Assembly: GCF_000524195.1 (NCBI RefSeq)
Contig: NW_020170423.1
Span: forward strand, 1-64,000
Direction: 5' to 3'
Length of the DNA stretch: 64,000 nt
DNA from: Echinococcus granulosus
Taxonomy: Eukaryota; Platyhelminthes; Cestoda; Cyclophyllidea; Taeniidae
The notes under the pieces were generated by a model that had not been told where the DNA came from, made no database searches, and worked only from the letters and a program-made list of their open reading frames with translations. Each line of letters begins with the position of its first letter. The first letter of the stretch is position 1. Positions 51,101 to 61,780 of the stretch are shown here, piece after piece. The translations under genes and the position numbers were made by a program.

Positions 51101-53104
51101 CCATCACTTACCAAGTGAATGTTAGACCCGTGCTTCCTGGACCACTCTCCTTCATTATGGAAACAATTTGCGGTATCGTGAGGGTCGGTGACGTCTGAAT
51201 CAGTGTGGAGAACACTGTCGCAAATATGGTCAGTCCACAAGTCAAACTAAAAAAAACACGCAACTTTTGGTTCTGCCTTTCCACTGACCCCAAATGTTTA
51301 TTCCTTAAAGCAAAGACTTTAAAGATAGGTAGTGAGATGATAAGAACCGAGAGAATAAGAATTCAAGGAGACCAACGCATGTCAAATTATTTCATAAAAG
51401 TCAGCTGAATGAATCCGTCTTATTCGTTGGTGAAGCATAGAAAAGCACGCATTATACCTCACAAGGTTGTTGAAAATCGGCAACAGAATGCCATAACGAA
51501 CAGCTCCAGTTTTTCTGCTAAAGTAGGCAGCGTAGGCTGAAAAGACACCCATCCCAGCCGCCGTGTCAAAAGCATTTTGACAAGCTGCCTCAACGTAAAT
51601 TTTGGGATCAAGAAGAGTTGCTAAAGTGGAAAAGAACGACTGCGACATGAAATATTAGGATACATGGGCCATCAGGGAGATGTGTAATGCTTACACCAAT
51701 CCGCGGTAAACATGAACTTGATTCCAACGTTTGCATATTCTCGAGAAAGCGACCAGTAGAACACGATAATGACAATTACCAATTGAATCGGTACAAGACA
51801 GCTGTTGACAAATTCGATTCCTTTGACTCCCTTAAAGACAGTGATGCCGCAAATTACGAGACAGAGTGTATGGTTGACCAAAGGCCAGGAGGTCCTCTGT
51901 AAAACAAGTAGTTGATTTACGAGGTAAAAACAAATGTTAAAGACATCTTGCTCACGGTAAAATTGTCAAATATTTCACGACTTTCTGGCTCGGTGAGCGG
52001 GAGCTCAGCCCGCGTACAAGACACGTAGAAGTAGTAGAAACACCATCCCACAACTACGGAAAAGTAGGCACTACAGAAAAGTGGTTTACGTTTCATTACT
52101 TTACAAATAAGAATGCCAACCTTATCAAAAATGCAATCGCCGTAACCCACGATCCAACCCAGAAAAAATTTTTTCCGAGGAATTTATAGAATGCCACAAC
52201 AGGAGAGCCGCGAGTAAAACGACCAAGTGTGTACTCCGTTATAATCAGCGGAATGGACCAGGTGAATAGGAATACGATCCATACCAGGATAAACGTTAGA
52301 CAGCCTGAAATTACAAACTTTTAAATTAGTTGTTTTAACATGGATGACTGTAAATAGAACTCAGTAGTGCAGTACGTACGTGTAGGTATTTATGGGAAAG
52401 AACCCCGATAATAACAAGTGTCCAAATTATAGTGTTTAATGAACGACAATCATAAAAGCTAATTCATGAATTTGAAGAGGAAGGTAAAAATTTTGATTTC
52501 ATGACAGACCTTTATCGGAACTGGCCACTGCAATTATTCGAGGAAATCGCCATATATTTCCGGTTCCCAATACGCAACCAAGACAAGAAAAAATGAGTCC
52601 GAGTGAATAAGTGAAACTCGTCCGCATGTCAAGTTGAACAGAGCTTTGAAAGTCGCTAGAGCTTTTTAAAGAGTCCTTAAGAGCAGATCAAAAAACGAGT
52701 TCACATTAGATAAAAAGATGAAGCAATTTAAAATATTTGATGCGCGAAATTGATCATATTAAAGATTTGGAGAACATTATTTAAAATATACTGGCTGGGA
52801 TCCTACCGTTAAGAATCCACTACCTTTAAGATGGAAGTCTGAATAATATTTCAGCCCATGACGCAAGTTAGGCGCTGCTATACTCTCTTTGTAATTTTTT
52901 TAGTTTGCAAACAAACTTGCGAGTATAATGGCTAATTGTAAGAGTTCTACAATTTTATATTCGTATGGACTTAAAAAAATGATCAATTTGCACAGAAACA
53001 TAACCAAAGGATCATAATTTGCTTACCTTTGAGTCGTCCGTGTCGGCTTCGCTATATCGAAGCACCTCACAATCACGAGAGTCTAATCCGTTTATTTGGG
53101 CCAT
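48104..53104 (-). CDS. SLC6-type sodium-dependent transporter, copy A
   Basis: Twelve exons: 53104-53027, 52675-52510, 52304-52121, 52070-51956, 51896-51695, 51620-51458, 51246-51112, 49631-49492, 49422-49331, 49142-48991, 48881-48767 and 48250-48104. All are GT-AG and in frame, giving 562 aa and about 12 membrane spans. Landmarks are TM1 VLGTGNIWRFPRI; TM3 VVVGWCFYYFYV; TM6 NAFDTAAGMGVFSAYAAYF; the TM7-TM8 GPGSTGLTF; TM8 FAGISSMIA; TM12 WGVLTFFLGLFNLFICIF; and a hydrophilic C-tail. The family couples uptake of amino acids or amines to sodium. The substrate cannot be read here. The loop between TM3 and TM4 is short (about 25 residues), and TM8 has the bacterial-type (T/S)-S pair instead of the Asp-Ser of typical animal carriers. 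Exons 2-10 match copy B in length exactly, so the two arose by tandem duplication. Confidence 0.93.
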
Positions 53105-55199
53105 TGTTATAAGAAATCGATGTGACTTAGTTAATAACAATGTGACAAGATGCAGAAGGTATCGTGGTCGCCAAAATGCAAATACTAGGGGATACTACTC
53201 AATTTTAAGTCGCGGCTGACATCCCATTGGTAAAATTGACAGGGTCGTAATTACCCATTGATTCGTTAAAAAAATTAATAAAAATTAGACCAGAATTTAT
53301 TTGGACATGGATGACTCTTACAAAATGCCATTTAATCATTAGAATTCTTAAGCGCAAGGAGCCTGTAGTTCTAAATTAAAGGTTGTTTGTCTTCAAGGGA
53401 TGATGTAAATGTAACGTGTTGTCCTAACGCATATTTACCAAGTTGACGACATTCTCTACATGTTTCACCTTTTTAGTGTGGTTTTCCTGCATTGCTGCAA
53501 CTGACACCGATTGCTGATTTCGGTATATTTAGAGAGATTGCACAAAACGTTCCCTCAGTGTATGTGGTGATTTGTTGCCGGTTTAATATGCACTTAATTG
53601 TACCATTGTTCTTTCGGTGTTTTTATTACTAAGTTCTCTTTATACTAGCACCTCTTAGCGTCTCTGTAAAGGGATTGGATGCCTGGATGCTTCTACAACA
53701 CTTACATATTTAACTTAGCTTATCATAATTTGGTGTGAATAGGGGAAGTTCGGATGATGTATAAGAATATCTTTGTAATGAGGAACTTCTATGGCGTCAT
53801 TATCGTCACTGAATACATAACGTAGTATGCCAGTGTGAGAGGATGACATCCTACCTGGGAGGACACTAAATTCCGGACATTAGGAGGAAACAGTCGTTTG
53901 GAATGTTGTAGTGACAGCAACGACTGGCATATGGCATAAAATACAACATGTGCTAAAAAGTAAAAAAGGATTTGCAAATGCTTAAATAATTAGGTCAGAC
54001 TGGAACTTGGTCATTTGATTGCGTTTTAGCTTCCCGGGTCGACTCTGAACATGACGTCAGGCGAGAGTAGGGATCGGGAAGAGTGGAGAGCATGTTAGAA
54101 GACATACACACAAAATACGCACACCTTGCATTATAATGATCCCAACCATCCCATACCAAACACATCATAAAGTAGGACTAAGTCCTTCCTACTTACTTTG
54201 GTTAAAGGTGGGCCACAGAAATCTTACATGCGCTTATGGTGCTAATCTCAAACTACTTATCTGCTCGAAATGGGAACTGCTCTCACAGACCTATTGTGGT
54301 TATTCCTTTGAACAAGGTTAATTGAACCCTCATGATATCTTACCTGCTCACTTGCCTTCCAAACAAGCATTGGTTGTAGAGACAATTAACACATTTCCCT
54401 CAATGAACTTCCTTCTGACGCCCGGAAACTGCAACCAGGTCCCACCTCATGCTACCAATTCCGGTCGAAGATTAATGAAGGAGAATGCAGAATAGCCCTT
54501 TAAAAGACTTTTAAAAAATTGGAAGGAGAAGAGAGCTGCGGATTCGAACGACGGTTTCCTATTGGCGTATTTAACTATGCAGACTCGTCATTCTCTTAAG
54601 GTTCGGTAACTTTCTTGATGACATTGTCCACCCACGTAGACCTGTAGCCTCTTGGGTCTTTATTACATTACTAAAAGGCTCTTTTTAATATGATCGAGTG
54701 TAACATTGTCTTCAGAGCCTATTCGATGTGTTGCACCTTATAATTTTTTAAAAGAGGACTGTTGAAACTACTTATAAGGGAATTAAGTAGCGGAGTGGCG
54801 TAGCCTGTCCCAATTTAGACTGGGAGGGGAGTAGACACCTAAAACAAGGCCGAGACGGCTGCACGTAAATGGAGCACAAGCTACTATCACATCGTTTTAC
54901 CACCCTTGCTTGGCTTCGTAGGTGAGGTTAAATGGTCAGTAATCAATGAATCTTAAAATCAAGTGATTCCATAAGTCAAGCATTTCTATTGAACTAAGCC
55001 ATTTGTAGGTATGTTTATGATTGTCCTGTGGCACTTAAATTAAAGTTGGGTTTCGAGCAATGGACACAAAGAACGGCAAGTTTTGGAGCAACTGCCTTCA
55101 CAGTCCCATCAACCGTGCGTTCTGCCAATTTGTAGTTTGAACCTATTTGGTCAAGCAATGCTACTTAACTCCCTCACCGATCAGGCTTGAGATGGGTGA
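53105..55199. other. intergenic between SLC6 copies
   Basis: No supported gene. A minus-strand frame at 53789-53977 (FYAICQSLLSLQHSKRLFPP) reads protein-like but has no family match I recognise and no clear splice context. Confidence 0.45.
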
Positions 55200-56130
55200 A
55201 AGTAGAACAGATTTTCCAGAGTTTACTTTTGACTCCTAGCAAACGCTTGGGTAGGGTTTTCATGGATCGGCGGCTGGGTTGCCATCGTTTCGGTGCACAT
55301 GAGCTATTTTACTCAAACGCTGCTTCATGTTTCTTCTACTTCTACGTCATTTACGTGTGGTCGGGGTTGCCTTTCACAGAGCCCAAAGGAAGTCGCATTA
55401 CCTTTTCGCCTTTATTTCACTTTTTAAGGCATAGCTTAACAGCTTGATCTGCTCACGATAGAAATGCTCCTCACTGAAGTTGCTGTTCTAAGAGGAGTAA
55501 AGAACATCCAAACCCAACTTCCTACTGTTCGATGTCTCGATAATACACTGACATGAAAGCTAGCTTTACCACCGTATCCGACTAATGTGGCAACTCCGTT
55601 ATGAATAAGGTTTACCGAGGAGGCTTGAGCACACTGTCGAATCTACTTTGAGACAACCTGTCAGGATGCCGACGATGGGGCGTGTCACGCCATGGTCCCT
55701 CCCGTATTCATCAACTTAACGGTGTGAGCCGCTTTTACCGTCACAGTTCGGGTTTGAGACCGTCTCCGTAACGATCTTTTTAATCCCTCTACAAACAGCT
55801 TGTATTTACAGTTATGGAATTCGTGTTTTATGGAAGGAGACTATTCCGAGTGGCAGGGGACTTACTCTAACTTGGAGCTCTTTCACTACCCTTTGGCATT
55901 TAATACCTAAACACGTGCTTCATTAGCGTGTTAAATCATGTAGCCTCTTGTAGGGTGCTAATTGCTTTATCTGTGTGTGCCTGATTATTCTTTAGGACTT
56001 CTTTACTTGCATGACGGCCTCACAACAATTATATTTTAGATTCATTCACTTGGCACAGCACAATACCTCTAAGAGGTACGCGAGAAAACTACCTTCTGAG
56101 GAAAAAGGCGGAACTAGGCTACCGGTGGGA
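55200..56130 (+). pseudogene. decayed, intronless SLC6 transporter copy
   Basis: On the plus strand, in three shifting frames and in the right order, lie WIGGWVAIVSVHMSYF (from 55263), CFFYFYVIYVWSGLPFTEP, LLTEVAVLRGVK (from 55467), YFETTCQDADDGACHAM (from 55644) and WKETIPSGRGLTLTW (from 55831). They correspond to WIGGWVTAISF, CFYYFYVACAWRELPSTEP, LLICGIAVFKGVK, YVEAACQNAFDTAAGMG and MKESGPGSTGLTFTW of copy B. Distances between blocks (about 127, 141 and 190 nt) are close to the coding distances (114, 150, 234), so the introns found there in copies A and B are absent. Stops and frameshifts are frequent. It looks like an old processed copy. The 3' limit is uncertain; TSKRYARKLPS near 56070 may match KRLYATTAAL. 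Confidence 0.7.
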
Positions 56131-57232
56131 AGAAAGTTCTCTTCCTCTTGGCCATGCACGATAACACAGCGACGCACCTATTGCCGCATATAGCACAGCT
56201 TCGTCAAGAGGAGGGAGAGAGTGAGTTATGGCGATACTGCCTCATCTCCATTGTCATCCTGGGTGAGTATCATCACAGCTTGGGGTTGGCATTAGACCAT
56301 CACATAGTCGCATGGCATTTCGATAGTAAATTGGTGAGAGGTGTGACTTGGAAATAGGAGAAGGTGATGGGGCTAAAGCCTTCCTCTTCCAGCTTGTACC
56401 TCTCGTTGAAAAGGAATCCGGTTCTAGATTCTCAGGAAGGGTGTTTCAAAGACTATCTTTAAACCGCATGGTTTTTCCAGAAGTAGAATAAGGGTCATTC
56501 CTGATCAAAGCATTTTATTAATCTCTTGTGGTCAAAACTCATAAGTGAATAATTATGGCAAGACGAAGTGCTCAAATGTTGTTGAACCTGTGCATTTCCA
56601 ACATGCCGATGAGCAAGTTTTTATGATCTCTAAAATACGGGTTACAAATAATGGGGAGTTGTGTCTGAGTTTACTTCTTGGAGCTTTCATTCCTCCTTTT
56701 CTCCTCTCTTTTAGAATGCTTCATTCTTTTCATAAGAACCTTCATCTCCATCTTCTACGTGTACGAAAGGAGGACTTTTCAACGAGCCACTTTGTGGGTA
56801 GATTTCCTCCAGATGGTAAGGATCGGAACCCTTGCAAGAGGAGTCCTTCAGCAGATTCCATTTGCAACAATACACAACGATATTCAGTCCACCGAGGAGA
56901 ACAAACAGAATGAGCCACTAAAGAGAATTAAACAGCCGCTAAATGCTCCATCATGTCTAGGTGATAAAATGACCTTCATGTGACAAGACCGCATCACCAA
57001 TCAGCGGCTCTTCAACTGGCATGTTAAAGCACCTCTTGTGACGTCTGCAAAGGCGTGTGCATTGTTTTAAAAAAATAGCAGTCCCGGAGCACTCATGTAT
57101 TGCAAAGGAAGTGGTAGCACTGGGGTAACTTTAGACTGTTGATTTACTTTATGGCTTCTAAACGCCTTTTATTTGGTGAACGGTTTATTCTACATTTTGG
57201 TGGTGAGGCGGGAGTCATAACTCTTGAATCTT

Positions 57233-57238
57233 TTTATT
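57233..57238 (-). terminator. AATAAA poly(A) signal, SLC6 copy B
   Basis: AAATAAAAAG on the minus strand, about 58 bp beyond the first stop that follows the last recognisable copy B exon. Confidence 0.45.
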
Positions 57239-57295
57239 TAAACATATATAAATGAAATTTTTAAAGAGATTTACTTTATGCAGAGAGTTGCCCTC

Positions 57296-60200
57296 CTAAA
57301 TTTGGCCTTGAACAACAACCAAGCAATTACTACTGATAATGCTACTTAAATACTGGCTATAGCGCTGACCTCTAAGTTTTATGCTTTTAAACGGGATTAA
57401 GGAGTTAATTTGAGCACTTGCCTCAAGAATTGTTGTCATGAGTGATTGAACCTTGATTAAGTACCAGTCCTCAGCAAGGGCGATGTTTTGATAGGCCCAC
57501 CAGCAAATTAGACCAACCGCTTCAAAGGGCACGATGCCTCTGGAAAGCGCAGAAAATTCCCGCTAATTATTTCATAGCTTGTCAAGTTAGAAACTGCAAT
57601 CTGTTCCAGAAAGACACGTAAGACAAGAACTTACGCAATGAGGATAATCCAAATGAACGGCAGCTTCCAGTCCTTGAGACCGAAGTCGTTAATAATCACC
57701 CGTCGGTATTTGACGGGATTGTAGTGAATAACGAGAGCACAGTAGCAGATGCCCGATATCATAAGCGCAAATCCCCAAACAAAGTCCTGCATGGGGAGAG
57801 CATTAATGCCTTAAAGTGATGTAGGGACAGATGGGGAAGACGGTTTACCAAAAACTCACCTGATTCTGCAAAACGCCAATGCTAAGAGCCGAGGGGACCC
57901 CAACAAGGAAGCTAACTATGAGTGCAGCTGTCGTAGCATAAAGGCGTTTCACTAAAATCAGGAGGAATATCGGTCAGGATGGCAGACCCATTTTCACAAA
58001 AGCAGGAATTGTAATAGCAATAAAGGGTCCTACCCCCAAAATCTTGGATGGTGCGAGCAGTAAGCTCAATGTAGCCAATCATGGAGGTCACTCCAGCGAA
58101 GGAGAGACAGAGGAAAAAGAGGCCACAAAGAACACGACCCGCAATCCCCAGTTTTGACATGAGCACTGGAATCCTAAAAATTAGTGCGTGTGGAAGTTTT
58201 TAACTCACAACAGCCGGTTGTTAACGATTAGGTCTATTTTAACGGAAAAGAAATGTAGTTTGGGTTTGTCCTGCTAGGTGTATTGTGGAAGTATTTATCT
58301 TAACAAAGGAAACTTGACGCGAGGTCAGACTACTTAAAGGTATAATCTTTTGGGTGAGTAATGCCCTCATTTCCGAGTATTTGGAGCTAATGGTCAGTAG
58401 TGAATACTTGAGAGGAGGGCATGGTCGAGCTACGATGGGTTTGGTTAGGCGCAGTTAAGGCACAGAAGTGTGGACAGAACGAAGTGTCAAATAGTGGTAC
58501 ATACGCAGATGCCCTACCACCACGCACGCGCGCGAAGTTGCCCTGTCAACAGGCGAGGGGTGACAGCAGTCCTCTATTCAACGGGCGGGGGATGGATGGC
58601 GGAGAGAGAGAGAAATACATTCAAGTTTAACCACTTAAAAGGCATGAATGAAGGGCTCTGTGTGTGCGTGTGTTTGTATGTGTATGTGGGTCTGTGGGTG
58701 CCGTAGCCATCAATCACCTGACCATGGCGTTCTCTGTGTTTCTTCCGAGTGGTCTATGCTCTCTACTCGGTGATGTGAGGTGCCTGCATCACTGGAAGTG
58801 GCGCTAACCATGTGTGTTCACCGACTCTCTCCCTCGACCCACCCAATGTTGAAAAAAGAGTGGAGTGCTTACCAAGTGAATGTAAGACCTGTACTACCTG
58901 GACCACTCTCCTTCATGATTGTGACAATCTGGGGAATTGTCAGAGTGGGCTGTGTTTGAATGAGCGTGGAGAAGACTGTGGAAAAGATCATCAAGCCACA
59001 GACCAGGCTAAAAGTGGGAAATGAGCCGAGTGAGTGGTGAAGAGGATGAGATCTGCCTATCCGATAGAGGCAAACAACCCACCTAACGAGATTGTTCACC
59101 ACTGGAAGGAGGGTGCCAAATCGCACAGCCCCAGTTTTGCGTGTAAAGTAGGCAGCGTAGGCTGAGAACAGACCCATTCCAGCCGCTGTGTCAAACGCGT
59201 TCTGACACGCTGCCTCGACATAGACCTGTGGGTTGGCGAACATAGCTGAAAAGGGGAGAATAGAATGTTTCCTCGTCCAAGTAAACCTTGGTGGTCACTA
59301 CGACAGCCCCAACGACTTACACCAATCAGGTGTGAACATAAATTTTATGCCCACATCGGCATACTCGCGAAACAAGGACCAGTAGAAAGTGGAGGTGACG
59401 ATGATGAGTTGAATCGGAACCATGAAGCTGTTGGCTAATTCGATTCCCTTCACACCCTTAAAGACGGCAATTCCACAGATGAGTAAATCGAGGGTATGCA
59501 GTCCAAGTGGCCAGTAGGTACCCTAAAGAGTGGTGTAATCCGTTGATGTGGATGCTACGCCTAGCTGAGTTGTTCTACGGATTGCAAGAAAGCGTACTCA
59601 CAATGAAATCCTCGAAGATTTGTTTGCTCTCCGGTTCTGTGGAGGGCAGTTCTCGCCATGCACAAGCGACGTAAAAGTAGTAGAAACACCATCCAACCAC
59701 AACTGAGAAGTAGGCACTGAAATAGTCAGGCCTAGCGCATTAATGTTTATCCATTATCCTTTACTCATATTTCACGATGGCTTGCCTCCATGTTGACTTA
59801 TTACTTCTAAGTAGTATTTACAACTCCTTACGATTATTCTCTCAATTTCACTCTTGTTTGTACCTGATTAAAAAGGAAATAGCTGTAACCCAACCACCGA
59901 TCCACAGACACTTTGATCCAAGAAATTTTTGAAAGGCAATTACTGGAGAGCTTCGGGTGAATCGACCAATCGTGTACTCAGTGATGATCAGTGGGACGGA
60001 CCAGGCGAAGAGGAAGAAGAGCCACGCCAAGATGAAGCAGAGACTTCCTACAATTTTAGGAGAATAAACAAGTGTTTTTCCCAAATTTTATTTTTAGTTC
60101 TTTAACCTCCACACCAGAAATTTGTCCAATAGGAAGGTCTGTTTATTGATGAGAGAGGGCTTTAGGGGAAAACACCATCCCATTTAAATTATCATTTAGT

Positions 60201-61062
60201 TTGGCCTGGAATTCCGTGCGATTGTAGATGCAAAGGAGTTACAGTAGGCAAAATAACAGTTTTGTTTATATGAAGAGGAAAAACGGACAATAACTTTGAA
60301 TGAAACATCACGCCTGTCCAAAATAAAAGTCTACCGCAAACTAACTCAAGCATCTGGCTCTATGGTTAAGCTGACGCCCTTCGTCTAGAAGAAGAAGTTG
60401 CGCTGTGTTTTAACTTTTATAATAGCATTGAGGAATTGAACGATAGATGGATGGACGGGTGGATGAATTAATGAATGGATACGGGAAGGGTACGGGATGA
60501 ATGAATAAATTAATAATGACGTCTCTACGGTTATCCAAATTATGAGAAACATATGTTTTATTCAATAAAATTTTAAAATAATTCTTGAAGACTTGCCCTT
60601 GTCAGAACTGGCTGTGGCAACAATTCGAGGGAATCGCCAAATGTTTCCCGTGCCGAGGACACAACCCAAGCAGGAGGCGATGAGACCGAAGGAATAGGAG
60701 AACTTTTTTTCCTCGTCTTCATCAGACTCAAGCCAATCGATTGAGCTGTCACTTTCAGTAGCCTTAATTTGATATGATAATTACATTTGTTTTAATCGGT
60801 GGTCATTTAAAACGTCAGCGAATTTAAAATGAGCCATTATTCTCTGTCAACAACAAAACTGGAGTTTAAGACGACGACAAGATAGAGTTACCAAGGTTAA
60901 TTAACCGATATGAGGATTTATTTTCCACGTGTCAAGAATAAAAGCAGTGCTACCTTAGTAGTAAGCTCCTTCCTGTTACCCCGTGTTCACTGACAGTAGC
61001 TGCGATCAAGTTATACTTACAGGAGTGGATGTCCTTTCCGAGGAGTTGCTCGCCTTAGCCAT
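57296..61062 (-). CDS. SLC6-type sodium-dependent transporter, copy B (C-terminal end uncertain)
   Basis: Eleven recognisable exons: 61062-61021, 60762-60597, 60047-59864, 59716-59602, 59522-59321, 59245-59083, 59007-58873, 58173-58034, 57951-57860, 57786-57635 and 57539-57422. They are in frame and about 500 aa. Exons 2-10 have the same lengths as copy A; exon 11 has one extra codon. Landmarks are VLGTGNIWRFPRIVA, CFYYFYVACAWRELP, NAFDTAAGMGLFSAYAAYF, ESGPGSTGLTFTW, FAGVTSMIGYIE and DFVWGFALMISGICYC. The acidic N-terminus (DWLESDEDEEKKFS) differs from copy A. Introns 2 and 11 would use GC donors (G/GCAAGT). I could not find an exon for TM12. Reading on after exon 11 ends at a stop at 57296 after about 41 residues (ending VVVQGQI), and an AATAAA follows. 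Either TM12 is lost, or its exon is too diverged to see. Substrate unknown. Confidence 0.9.
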
Positions 61063-61178
61063 CGCTGAAAAAGTAATGTAGATGTAGATGTAGTGCAGAA
61101 AGAACTTAAAAATTGATTCAACTAACCCTACAGATTTGATTCGAGAGTCGTTGGCGCGGTATCCAAATTCTCCTACTC

Positions 61179-61188
61179 TGATTGGTCG
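61179..61188 (-). promoter_or_regulatory. CCAAT box upstream of SLC6 copy B
   Basis: GACCAATCAG on the minus strand, about 120 bp upstream of the copy B ATG, fits the NF-Y consensus well. No counterpart is evident upstream of copy A. Confidence 0.4.
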
Positions 61189-61525
61189 GAGGGAATCGTG
61201 GAGAACACGAGGCTTTAGCTGTTAGCTAGTCATTGCTAAGGTTTGAAAACCTGCATCCCTAATTGGGTACGATATTTAGTAACCTCAGTAATGCGGTATT
61301 TTTTACCTATTTTAAAAAGAGCAACCATCGGATTTGGAAATGAAGGACTCTTCTGTGGAACCAAATTTTTGGCACTGTGCCAGCAGGATGTTGTTCCTCC
61401 TCCAAGTAATTTGACACTTTCTTGCCACGTAAGATACAAAAAGCAATTGTTATAATGCTACCACCTGGAGCCCCAAAATGCCTTCTTCACGAAATAAGTA
61501 ATGCATACCCGCCATGATATCTATG

Positions 61526-61780
61526 TTAGACCAACTTGTAAGTAGTAAGTTCGGAGTTTCGCAAGAACGTGTAAAATGTGAGTAAGTATGAAATTAACAA
61601 GTCGTGATGGGCAATTTCTTTTTCAAAGAGCAAACATTTACACACAACTTGAAGTCGAGTGAGTGTAGCTGGCAGAATTACCTTCTCATATGGTGGTAAG
61701 TAGGCAAAGTGAAACAGTAGATTAGCAAGCAGATCCGCCACACCAGATGGATGAAATATCACAACTTCAATTTCGCCATC
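61526..61780 (-). CDS. unassigned possible exon
   Basis: The minus-strand frame is open for about 80 codons and has protein-like composition (DGEIEVVIFHPSGVADLLAN, then FHFAYLPPYEK). A GT at the codon after YEK could be a donor, and an AG precedes the stretch. I do not recognise a family and no neighbouring exon joins it, so it may be a single exon of a gene running off the model, or chance. Confidence 0.2.
   Translation of the reverse strand, partial: DGEIEVVIFHPSGVADLLANLLFHFAYLPPYEKVILPATLTRLQVVCKCLLFEKEIAHHDLLISYLLTFYTFLRNSELTTYKLV

Noticed and set aside
54530..54565. B-box-like GTTCGAATCC on the minus strand, a possible tRNA
   Set aside because: The T-arm stem does not pair and no A-box or acceptor stem is found at the right distance.
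56678..56983. Plus-strand 101-residue open frame with a hydrophobic start (ECFILFIRTFISIFYVYERR)
   Set aside because: It could be taken as a membrane gene or the C-terminal end of the SLC6 relic, but the match to copy A TM12 is too weak and no splice context supports a separate gene.
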